Shown: positions 1 through 6,360 of the stretch, one piece after another
How positions within the stretch are numbered: the first letter of the stretch is position 1
Layout: the number at the start of each line of letters is the position of its first letter
Source of the DNA: Bacteroidales bacterium
Lineage (GTDB): Bacteria; Bacteroidota; Bacteroidia; Bacteroidales; JAAUTT01
Direction: 5' to 3'
DNA length: 8,962 nt
NCBI GenBank assembly: GCA_025350365.1
Contig: JANXXY010000295.1
Span: 1-8,962 of the forward strand
Position numbers and translations under genes: made by a program
Notes under the pieces: generated by a model
Told to the model about the DNA's origin: nothing
Database searches by the model: none
What the model saw: the letters and a program-made list of their open reading frames with translations, nothing else

Positions 1-435
1 TTACTTAAGCAATTTGGACTGCAAAAAGGCAAGTTGGTTACAAATGATAGCGCTTTAAAACACTCAGGCGATGATTTAGCCGGCGATACAGGCGGCGATG
101 ATGGTTTAGATAACGAAATTATTTCTGTTGATCTTTCAAAATTAAACAGCGATGTTGCTCAAATTTTCTTTTTTTTGAATAATGTTGGAAAAGAAGATTT
201 TGCGCAAATTCCTTATGCTAAAATAAGAATGTATGAAGGAACACCAACTTCTGTAAAAGAAGTATTTGCATCCTATAACGTATCTGCCGAATCGCAATAT
301 GCCGGAAAAAGGGCAATTGTAATGGGCAAACTTTATAAAAAAGAAAACGAATGGAAGTTTAATGCCATTGGTGACCCTACTGATGATGGGTTTCTTGGTC
401 AAACAATTCAGCGAATTGTTAAATCGTATTTATAA
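1..435 (+). CDS. TerD-family protein (5' end outside window)
   Basis: The reading frame is open from the first base, so the true start lies upstream; 144 codons plus the stop are present. The acidic, glycine-rich stretch GDDLAGDTGGDDGLDNE followed by ISVDLSKL is the characteristic calcium-binding loop and strand of TerD domains. The tail (YAKIRMY near the middle, then KLYKKENEWKFNAIGDP, ending IQRIVKSYL) follows the usual TerD C-terminal pattern of 'GELYRHNGEWKFRAVGQG...'. TerD proteins are usually about 190 residues, so roughly 45-50 residues are missing unless there is an extra N-terminal domain. They are cytoplasmic or membrane-associated Ca-binding proteins of the tellurite/stress (Ter) systems. 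Only 12 bases separate this gene from TerY-1, so the two are probably cotranscribed. Which paralogue it is (TerD, TerE, TerZ) cannot be told from this fragment. Confidence 0.88.
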   Translation, partial: LLKQFGLQKGKLVTNDSALKHSGDDLAGDTGGDDGLDNEIISVDLSKLNSDVAQIFFFLNNVGKEDFAQIPYAKIRMYEGTPTSVKEVFASYNVSAESQYAGKRAIVMGKLYKKENEWKFNAIGDPTDDGFLGQTIQRIVKSYL

Positions 436-447
436 ATAATATCCTAC

Positions 448-1086
448 ATGAGAAGATTACCAGTTTATTTAGTTTTAGATACTTCCGGTTCAATGACCGG
501 AGAACCAATTGAAGCCGTGAAAAACGGGGTTCAGGTGCTGGTATCGACTTTAAGACAAGATCCTTATGCACTCGAAACAGCCTTTTTAAGTGTTATAACT
601 TTCGATAGTTCAGCCAAGCAACTTGTTCCGCTTACTGAATTGTCGATGTTTCAAATGCCTAATATTCAAGCCTCCGGACCAACGGCACTAGGCGAGGCCC
701 TTTCACTTTTAGCAAATAGAGCCAATTCGGAAGTTGCCAAAACGACCCTCGAAGTAAAAGGCGATTGGAAACCTTTGGTATTTCTAATGACCGATGGCGA
801 GCCTACCGACAACTGGCAAAATGGATTAGCCGAATTTAAAAAACAAAAATTTGGAATGGTAGTTGCTTGTGCCGCCGGGCAAGGAGCAAACACCAGTATT
901 TTGAAACAAATTACTGATGTTGTGGTTCAACTTGATACTGCCGACAGCGCAACAATAAAAGCCTTCTTTAAGTGGGTTTCAGCATCGGTAAGTACAGGTA
1001 GCCAAAAGATTGAAGCAAGTGGGAAAGAAGTTACAGGGTTAAATGAACTTCCTCCTCCTCCTCCCGAAGTCAATATTGTAGTTTAA
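448..1086 (+). CDS. terY: TerY-type vWA-domain protein, TerY-1
   Basis: A single von Willebrand A domain of 212 residues, about the length expected for a stand-alone TerY. The MIDAS metal-binding site is complete: D11-x-S13-x-S15 in LVLDTSGSM, a Thr in SGPTALGEAL, and D116 in MTDGEPTD. No signal peptide or membrane segment is visible, so it is presumably cytoplasmic. It ends in the proline tail LPPPPPEVNIVV, shared with TerY-2. All three vWA proteins here begin MRRLP[V/I]Y, which supports the chosen ATG. TerY proteins belong to the Ter stress-response network, where vWA domains are thought to scaffold protein complexes through the metal site and to be linked to a kinase and a PP2C phosphatase, both of which are encoded downstream. 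A terminator-like hairpin follows the stop codon, so this gene may be cotranscribed with TerD rather than with the downstream genes. Confidence 0.9.
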   Translation: MRRLPVYLVLDTSGSMTGEPIEAVKNGVQVLVSTLRQDPYALETAFLSVITFDSSAKQLVPLTELSMFQMPNIQASGPTALGEALSLLANRANSEVAKTTLEVKGDWKPLVFLMTDGEPTDNWQNGLAEFKKQKFGMVVACAAGQGANTSILKQITDVVVQLDTADSATIKAFFKWVSASVSTGSQKIEASGKEVTGLNELPPPPPEVNIVV

Positions 1087-1090
1087 TCAT

Positions 1091-1126
1091 AATGGGAATT
1101 CATAAATCATATGAATTTCCATTTTT
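1091..1126 (+). terminator. Terminator-like hairpin after TerY-1
   Basis: A 13-bp stem (1091-1103 AATGGGAATTCAT with 1111-1123 ATGAATTTCCATT, pairing through one G-T wobble) closes a 7-base loop and runs into TTTTT at 1122-1126. It starts 5 bases after the TerY-1 stop codon. The stem is AT-rich, so it may be a weak intrinsic terminator or an mRNA 3'-end protector. An overlapping palindrome (CCATTTTT/AAAAATGG, 1119-1135) could compete with it. Confidence 0.5.
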
Positions 1127-1193
1127 AAAAAATGGTTTTGAAAATTCAGAACTCCTGACCCCAACACTGATTCTCAGAGATTTAAAATAATAG

Positions 1194-1375
1194 TTTCGTA
1201 AATTAAATAGTTCATTAATGAATAAGGTAATAAGGTTTGTTTAGAAGTGTTATTGCTTTCTACTAAGGTTTAAAAAACCTTATTTTAAAGTTTTTAACCT
1301 TAGTAGGAGAACACACAATTCGCTTATAAAACCTCTTATTACCTTATTTAATCTAACCAATTTTAATTTACGAAA
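1194..1375. repeat. 182-bp nested inverted-repeat element
   Basis: The 353-base gap between TerY-1 and TerY-2 has no plausible gene but is highly structured. Three perfect inverted-repeat pairs are nested on one axis. The outer pair is TTTCGTAAATTAAA at 1194-1207 with its complement at 1362-1375. The middle pair is AATAAGGTAATAAG at 1221-1234 with 1335-1348. The inner pair is CTACTAAGGTT at 1260-1270 with 1296-1306. The spacers between the outer and middle arms are 13 bases on each side. Inside the inner arms there is an alternative short hairpin, AAGGTTT/AAACCTT (1265-1271 with 1275-1281). The motif AAGGT, or its complement, recurs on both sides. It could be a miniature inverted-repeat element, a long mRNA stem, or a protein-binding palindrome. 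No clear target-site duplication flanks it; TTAAT at 1215-1219 and 1348-1352 is only suggestive. Confidence 0.75.
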
Positions 1376-1439
1376 GGTTAAGAGTACTGAAATTAAAGAA
1401 ACACACCAAAAGTTTCAGTCTATTTAAGGCATTATCAAT

Positions 1440-2075
1440 ATGAGAAGATTACCGGTTTACATATTAATTCAAACCTCCGGGGCAATGCGCGGTGAGCCTA
1501 TTGAATCAATCAAGGTAGGCCTTGAAGCTATGGTTGCCAGTTTGCGGCAGGATCCGTTTGCGTTGGAATCGGTATACATGAGTTTAATAACATTTAACCG
1601 GACACCTGAACAGCTTTTGCCCCTTACCGAATTGGAAAACCTACAAATACCAACCATACAACAACCCACGTCCGCAGGAACCCATTTGGGTGAAGCATTA
1701 GAGTTTCTTTGTAAAAAAGTTGAAGCAGAAGTACAACTTAGCACGCCGGACCGGAAAGGTGACTGGAGTCCCCTGCTATTTATTATGTGTGATGGCCGCG
1801 CCTCTGATATTCAATTGTTCAACCAAATTTTACCCGAAGTGAAACGAAGAAACTTCGGAAGCATTATAGCCTGTAGTGTTGGTTCAAAAACTGATGTGGA
1901 GAATCTAAAAAAAATTACCGATCAAATTGTAAGCCTTGATACCACGGATAGTTCCACTTTTCGGCAATTTTTTAAATGGGTGTCGGCTTCTGTTAGTATT
2001 GGAAACAGGAGTATTGGAGCAACCAGCGATTTGGTGCTGCCACCGCCGCCTCCCGAAGTTCATACTGTAATTTAA
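1440..2075 (+). CDS. TerY-like vWA protein with degenerate MIDAS, TerY-2
   Basis: This 211-residue paralogue of TerY-1 is colinear with it over the whole length (MRRLPVY start, GEPIESI, LRQDPFALE, LPLTELE, FFKWVSASVS). The metal site is damaged: the first Asp of DxSxS is Q11 and the last Ser is A15 (LIQTSGAM). In the TDG motif the Thr is Cys, although D118 remains (MCDGRASD), and the Thr of AGTHLGEAL is kept. Metal binding is therefore probably lost or weak, yet the frame is intact and the C-terminal tail LPPPPPEVHTVI is retained, so it looks like a functional protein turned into a metal-independent partner rather than a decaying copy. It begins the tight gene string running to the kinase, with the next gene 11 bases on. 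No TAnnTTTG promoter was found in the 65 bases between the inverted-repeat element and its ATG. Confidence 0.85.
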   Translation: MRRLPVYILIQTSGAMRGEPIESIKVGLEAMVASLRQDPFALESVYMSLITFNRTPEQLLPLTELENLQIPTIQQPTSAGTHLGEALEFLCKKVEAEVQLSTPDRKGDWSPLLFIMCDGRASDIQLFNQILPEVKRRNFGSIIACSVGSKTDVENLKKITDQIVSLDTTDSSTFRQFFKWVSASVSIGNRSIGATSDLVLPPPPPEVHTVI

Positions 2076-2086
2076 TATTAAAACAA

Positions 2087-2341
2087 ATGAAAATTATATT
2101 ATTCCTGTTATTTAGTATATTAATAATTGGATTATTCCTTTATTCAAAACTTGCACCATATAAAGACAGGTTAACAGGGAATTATCAGAAAACCTTTAGC
2201 TTTTTCGATAAGGTATACACGCCTGTTCTTAATCTTTTAAGAAAAATATCATCGCCGGCGCAGGTAGGTAATGGCATTGCTGTTGATATGTCGCAAATAA
2301 TTTTACTTCTGATTTTATTGTTGCTTTTTAACCTCGTTTAA
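2087..2341 (+). CDS. Small YggT-like membrane protein
   Basis: 84 residues with two hydrophobic segments, at about residues 3-20 (IILFLLFSILIIGLFLYS) and 68-84 (the C-terminal end). The stretch TPVLNLLRKISSP (45-57), then a Gly-containing loop and D67-x-S69-Q70 leading into the last helix, matches the signature of YggT/Ycf19 proteins (P..x.RR..P..G..D.SP followed by a hydrophobic helix). YggT proteins commonly carry two such units; only one is present here. The function of the family is poorly defined. The gene sits between TerY-2 (11-base gap) and TerY-3 (1-base gap), so it is almost certainly cotranscribed and presumably provides a membrane anchor or partner for the vWA/kinase complex; that role is inference. 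It is short enough to be missed by gene finders, but the spacing and clear membrane pattern argue that it is real. Confidence 0.75.
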   Translation: MKIILFLLFSILIIGLFLYSKLAPYKDRLTGNYQKTFSFFDKVYTPVLNLLRKISSPAQVGNGIAVDMSQIILLLILLLLFNLV

Positions 2342-2342
2342 A

Positions 2343-3392
2343 ATGAGACGACTGCCCATTTATTTTTTAATCGATGTATCTGAATCGATGGTGGGTGAAC
2401 CAATTGAACTGGTTCAGGAAGGAATGTCATCTATTATTAAAGAACTACGAACCGATCCATATGCTTTAGAAACGGTATACATTTCAATTATTGCCTTTGC
2501 AGGAAAAACGCAAAAAATAACACCTTTAATTGAATTATCAAATTTTTATGCACCAAAATTACCCATTGGCGGAGGCACTTCGTTGGGAATTGCTTTGGAT
2601 TTTTTAATGAACGATATTGACACTGCCATTCAAAAAACAACTATGGAACAGAAAGGCGATTGGAAACCAATCATTTTCCTGTTCACTGATGGTAACCCTA
2701 CCGATCGGGTTGATTCAGTTTTTGAACGGTGGAACCAAAAGTATAGGAGCAAAACCAATCTGGTTGCTATTTCGTTAGGCGATAATACCGACGCTAGGTT
2801 GTTAGGTAGGATTACGGATAATGTGTTGATGCTCAAAAATACCGATGCTGAATCGTTTAAAAAGTTTTTTAAATGGGTAACCGCTTCGATAAAAACAACA
2901 AGCGTAAGTGTTTCAGCTACTTCTGATGATGGCTTACATCTGGCGCCAATCACTAATGGATATCTCTCTAAAATTGATCTCGAAAAATATACCAATTCAA
3001 ATATTGATGAGAATTTTGCAGTTATTCTTGGAAAATGCCAGGCAACCAAACGTCCATATCTCATTAAGTATCAGAAAAGACTTGCTCCTTCGGAATTTAG
3101 CGATTTTGTAAAAAATGTACTGGAATACAAATTGGTAGGAGCATACCCCATTGATAATAATTATTTTGATTTAAGCGAAGCCGTAAAAAGCAGCAAAACT
3201 ATAAACACTGCCGAATTAAATGGTTTTCCCAATTGCCCGTGCTGCGGAAATCCTTATGGGTTCAGTCATTGCGGATGTGGTAATGTAATGTGCACTGGAG
3301 AAGCCGAAGTAAACCGCTGCCCATGGTGCAATATCGAAGCTCGATTTAGTGCCGGAACAGGTAGTTTGAATATTACCAGGACTCGAGGGTAA
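2343..3392 (+). CDS. terY: TerY vWA protein with C-terminal TerY-C zinc-binding domain, TerY-3
   Basis: 349 residues in three parts. Residues 1 to about 185 are a vWA domain with an intact MIDAS (D11-x-S13-x-S15 in LIDVSESM, a Thr in GGGTSLGIAL, D116 in FTDGNPTD). Residues about 186-295 are a linker of mixed predicted structure that I do not recognise. Residues 298-329 hold a cysteine cluster with C298, C300, C301, C310, C312, C317, C326 and C329 plus H309. Eight Cys and one His is the pattern of the TerY-C metal-binding domain (Pfam TerY_C), which follows vWA domains in this family. The polyproline tail of the two shorter paralogues is absent. The ATG lies one base after the stop of the YggT-like gene, indicating translational coupling. 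Within the TerY-P triad this is the most canonical TerY, and it probably works directly with the phosphatase and kinase encoded next. Confidence 0.9.
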   Translation: MRRLPIYFLIDVSESMVGEPIELVQEGMSSIIKELRTDPYALETVYISIIAFAGKTQKITPLIELSNFYAPKLPIGGGTSLGIALDFLMNDIDTAIQKTTMEQKGDWKPIIFLFTDGNPTDRVDSVFERWNQKYRSKTNLVAISLGDNTDARLLGRITDNVLMLKNTDAESFKKFFKWVTASIKTTSVSVSATSDDGLHLAPITNGYLSKIDLEKYTNSNIDENFAVILGKCQATKRPYLIKYQKRLAPSEFSDFVKNVLEYKLVGAYPIDNNYFDLSEAVKSSKTINTAELNGFPNCPCCGNPYGFSHCGCGNVMCTGEAEVNRCPWCNIEARFSAGTGSLNITRTRG

Positions 3393-3438
3393 ATAATTCA
3401 TGATGTACAGGTTAATTAAATAACGTAACTGAAATAAA

Positions 3439-4755
3439 ATGGAAGAAAATAGCGTAACACCGCCATTAAATGATATTTCGAACGATAAAGTTGCCAACGA
3501 TGCTTTTGCTTTACAAATAAAAAACAAAAGCATTTCACTACCCAATGGTAAAGTAAATCAGCAATATTGCATTCCATTTACTTTTGAACAATTGGGAATA
3601 GAGGATATTAACGACTTTTGGTTTGACGGATTAGAAAATATTGGTTTGAAATATAATCCTGACACCAGTGAAATTTCTGGTAATCCCACAGTTGCCGGTG
3701 ATCATAAGATAAAACTGAGCATAAAACGAAAAGATTGGACAGAAAACAAGCCGATTTTTGAACGCGAATTAGTACTTGTTATCAACCACGACCCAAAATC
3801 GTTGTGGAAGGAAATACCTACCCCTACCGATACTGAATACTACAAACCGGATAGCGCTAAACAATTTTTAAAAGTTGAGGCTTCGACCGGATTTCTGAAA
3901 TTTGGAAAGGAATTTCGGAAAGATATTGTAGTAGCCAGTCAGCGTGGGCGATCACATGCACACGAGGGAAAAGCCCGTGACGATGACTTTGGTGTTGCTT
4001 ACGATAAAGGTAATCAGTGGTACATCATGTCGGTTGCTGATGGTGCAGGCTCAGCAAAATCTTCACGGAGAGGTTCCGAAATTGTTTGCAAAACATTTGT
4101 TGAAGTTTGTCAATCGCAGCTTTCAACCCAACACGAAAATTTTGAACATCTTATAAAGGAGTTTAGTAAAGAAACTTCGGACGCTAACCGCAAAAAATTG
4201 GGCGATACTCTTTATAGTATTGTTGGCGCAGGCGTATTTAAAGCATATAAAAACATAGAAGAAGAAGCTCAGAAATCAGGAAAGCCAATAAAAGATTTTT
4301 CAACTACGCTGATTGTTTCGATTTGTAAAAAGTTCAAATTCGGTTGGTTTGTTGGTGCTTTCTGGGTTGGTGATGGCGCTATTGGTATCTACAATAAAGA
4401 AACACAATTTTTAAAATTATTGGGCGAATCGGATAGTGGTGAGTTTGCCGGTCAAACCCGCTTTTTAACAATGCCCGAAATTACTCAGCCTGCCGAATTG
4501 TACCGACGGTTGCGTTTCGACATCGTGCCGGATTTTACAGCGCTGATACTTATGACTGATGGTATTTCGGATCCAAAGTTCGAAACAGATGCCAATTTGA
4601 TGAAAATCGAGAAATGGAACGAATTATGGACTGATCTTTTACAAATGGTTACTTTTGCCGACGATAACGAGTTAGCAGCCGGCCAATTATTAAAATGGCT
4701 CGACTTTTGGTCGCCTGGCAATCACGATGACAGAACTATAGCAATTCTTTACTAA
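3439..4755 (+). CDS. PP2C-type Ser/Thr phosphatase with N-terminal Ig-like domain
   Basis: 438 residues. Residues about 30-115 look like a putative Ig/cadherin-like fold of the He_PIG kind (LPNGKVNQQY..., then GLKYNPDTSEISGNPTVAGDHKIKLSI, where 'sGxPtxaGxhxixlxi' is the hallmark). Residues about 160-438 are a PP2C domain. It has R169-G-R-S-H173 and R180-D-D-D-F, the metal-binding D201-G-A-G in VADGAGSA, VGDGAIG with D312, TDG with D374, and the terminal D430-D-R-T. All the main metal aspartates are therefore present and it should be an active Mn/Mg-dependent phosphatase. No signal peptide is visible, so the Ig-like part should be cytoplasmic and probably mediates protein contacts. PP2C is the second member of the TerY-P triad and is expected to reverse the action of the kinase, whose ATG follows its stop after two bases. 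Confidence 0.9.
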   Translation: MEENSVTPPLNDISNDKVANDAFALQIKNKSISLPNGKVNQQYCIPFTFEQLGIEDINDFWFDGLENIGLKYNPDTSEISGNPTVAGDHKIKLSIKRKDWTENKPIFERELVLVINHDPKSLWKEIPTPTDTEYYKPDSAKQFLKVEASTGFLKFGKEFRKDIVVASQRGRSHAHEGKARDDDFGVAYDKGNQWYIMSVADGAGSAKSSRRGSEIVCKTFVEVCQSQLSTQHENFEHLIKEFSKETSDANRKKLGDTLYSIVGAGVFKAYKNIEEEAQKSGKPIKDFSTTLIVSICKKFKFGWFVGAFWVGDGAIGIYNKETQFLKLLGESDSGEFAGQTRFLTMPEITQPAELYRRLRFDIVPDFTALILMTDGISDPKFETDANLMKIEKWNELWTDLLQMVTFADDNELAAGQLLKWLDFWSPGNHDDRTIAILY

Positions 4756-4757
4756 TA

Positions 4758-6254
4758 ATGGCTAAAACAATTAAAACTTCAGCTACCGATGGTTCTCCTA
4801 TCGAATTTGTTGATGATATCATTGGATCAGGAGGAATGAAAGATGTCTATTTCAGTACTGATAAAAGTTATGTTGTAGCATTTTTTCGCGATAAGCAGGA
4901 TTTTAATGCTAAAGACCGGCTGCAAAATATTACAGGCGTTTACCGCGACCGCATATACAACCAACAGGGCGGCGAGTATTGGAAGGATTTGTATTGCTGG
5001 CCAACCAAAATAGTTGAGTATAACGGCAAAATAGGCATTGTTTGCCCAACCTATCAAAAGCATTTCTTTTTCTCGAAAGGTTCTGTTAACAATGATTTTC
5101 TTGGTATTAAAGGAAAAGAAAAAGAAGGAAAATGGTTTGCTTCAGCAAAAAATCAAAATAAATACCTGGCACCCGAAGAAAAAGGAGATTGGTTCAAATA
5201 TTTTCAAATATGCATTCGTATCAGCAGGGCAGTGAAACGGTTGCATGCCGCCGGTCTTGCTCATTCCGATTTATCTTACAAAAATGTATTAATTGATCCT
5301 ACCACAGGCCATGCTGCAATAATTGATATTGATGGATTGGTGGTGCCCGGAAAATTTCCTCCCGATGTATTAGGAACGCCTGATTTTATTGCACCTGAAG
5401 TAATTTCGACCAAGCATTTAAAAATTACCGACCCCGATCGGAAACTGCCCAACATAGCCACAGACCGTCATGCTCTGGCTGTAATGATTTATATGTATTT
5501 GCTTTACCGCCACCCGCTAAGAGGAGGTAAAGTAAATGATTTGGATTCGGCCAAGGACGAGGAGTTATCAATGGGATTAAAAGCACTATTTGTAGAACAT
5601 CCTACAGATAAAAGCAATAAGGTAAAGATTAACCAATTACAACCAAGTCAACTTCCGCAAGGCGATACCGATAAAACCCCTTACACTGTTTGCGGACCCT
5701 ACTTAAAACAACTTTTCAACCGCGCTTTTATTGATGGTTTGCACAACCCTGTTTTAAGGCCAACAGCCAACGAATGGGAAGATACACTAATTAAAACAGT
5801 TGATTTAATGCAGCCATGCCAAAACCCAAAATGTTGGCATAAGTGGTTTGTTTTCGACAATTCCACTAAGCCAAGATGTCCCTTTTGCGAAACTGAATTC
5901 AAGGGAATACTTCCTGTTTTAAATCTCTATTCATCGCGCAAAGCAGGTACCTTTACACCAGACAATTACAGGCTCATGGTTTATAATAATCAATATTTAT
6001 ATCCATGGCATGTAAATCGCAATATTTCACCGAATGAACGGTTAACCGACGAACAAAAAAAACCTGTGGGTTATTTTGTATTTCACAACGGTAAATGGTT
6101 GCTTATTAACCAACGACTTAACGATTTAGAAGACAAAACCGAAGGAAAAAAAATTCCAATAAAAGAATCCGTTGAACTTACCGATGCCAAACAAATACTT
6201 CTTTCGAAAGAAGATGGAGGACGATTGATTATTGTTCAATTAGTTAAAAATTAG
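4758..6254 (+). CDS. Protein kinase-like protein with zinc ribbon, TerY-P triad kinase
   Basis: 498 residues. The N-terminal kinase domain (about 15-345) has a glycine-rich loop IGSGGMKDVYF (G23-G26), a catalytic loop H169-S-D171-L-S-Y-K-N176, and an activation segment starting D190-I-D-G and ending GTPDFIAPEV. The catalytic Asp and Asn are present. The DFG motif is instead a D-x-D form, and no Lys sits at the usual VAIK position (VVAFFRDK; R44 or K46 is nearby). Residues 354-377 form a zinc ribbon (C354, C359, C374, C377). The last about 100 residues are beta-rich (YRLMVYNNQYLY... GYFVFHNGKWLLINQRL... GRLIIVQLV) and recall an FHA-like sandwich, but I am unsure of that. This is the third member of the triad and probably phosphorylates TerY/TerD partners. 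No strong hairpin terminator was seen after it. Confidence 0.88.
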   Translation: MAKTIKTSATDGSPIEFVDDIIGSGGMKDVYFSTDKSYVVAFFRDKQDFNAKDRLQNITGVYRDRIYNQQGGEYWKDLYCWPTKIVEYNGKIGIVCPTYQKHFFFSKGSVNNDFLGIKGKEKEGKWFASAKNQNKYLAPEEKGDWFKYFQICIRISRAVKRLHAAGLAHSDLSYKNVLIDPTTGHAAIIDIDGLVVPGKFPPDVLGTPDFIAPEVISTKHLKITDPDRKLPNIATDRHALAVMIYMYLLYRHPLRGGKVNDLDSAKDEELSMGLKALFVEHPTDKSNKVKINQLQPSQLPQGDTDKTPYTVCGPYLKQLFNRAFIDGLHNPVLRPTANEWEDTLIKTVDLMQPCQNPKCWHKWFVFDNSTKPRCPFCETEFKGILPVLNLYSSRKAGTFTPDNYRLMVYNNQYLYPWHVNRNISPNERLTDEQKKPVGYFVFHNGKWLLINQRLNDLEDKTEGKKIPIKESVELTDAKQILLSKEDGGRLIIVQLVKN

Positions 6255-6310
6255 TGAGATAAAGATATTTACTGTTATTCCCGATGGGTGTGTTATCCGT
6301 TAAAATGGTT

Positions 6311-6340
6311 TTTGTTTTATCAAGATTAAGGGTAAATTTG
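6311..6340 (+). promoter_or_regulatory. Bacteroidota-type promoter for the Uma2 gene
   Basis: TAAATTTG at 6333-6340 matches the -7 consensus TAnnTTTG exactly. TTTG at 6311-6314 is a fitting -33 box, with an 18-base spacer. The ATG at 6361 is 20 bases downstream, leaving a short leader. This separates the Uma2 gene from the kinase operon. Confidence 0.6.
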
Positions 6341-6360
6341 CTTACATTTAATAGATAATA

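Noticed and set aside
1231..1239. TAAGGTTTG as a possible -7 promoter box for TerY-2
   Set aside because: Three bases instead of two lie between TA and TTTG, it is part of the inverted-repeat arm, and it is about 200 bases from the ATG with no clear -33 box.
1215..1352. TTAAT direct repeats as a target-site duplication of a mobile element
   Set aside because: They are only five AT bases and lie inside the outer inverted-repeat arms, so they cannot mark the ends of the full element.
2630..3064. Antisense open frame of 144 codons opposite TerY-3
   Set aside because: It lies wholly inside a confidently assigned gene, has no recognisable domain, and follows from the codon pattern of the sense gene. 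The same applies to the other antisense frames in this window.
3500..3533. 9-bp inverted repeat (ATGCTTTTG / CAAAAGCAT) early in the PP2C gene
   Set aside because: Short, AT-rich, with a 16-base loop and inside coding sequence; within the range expected by chance in DNA of this composition.
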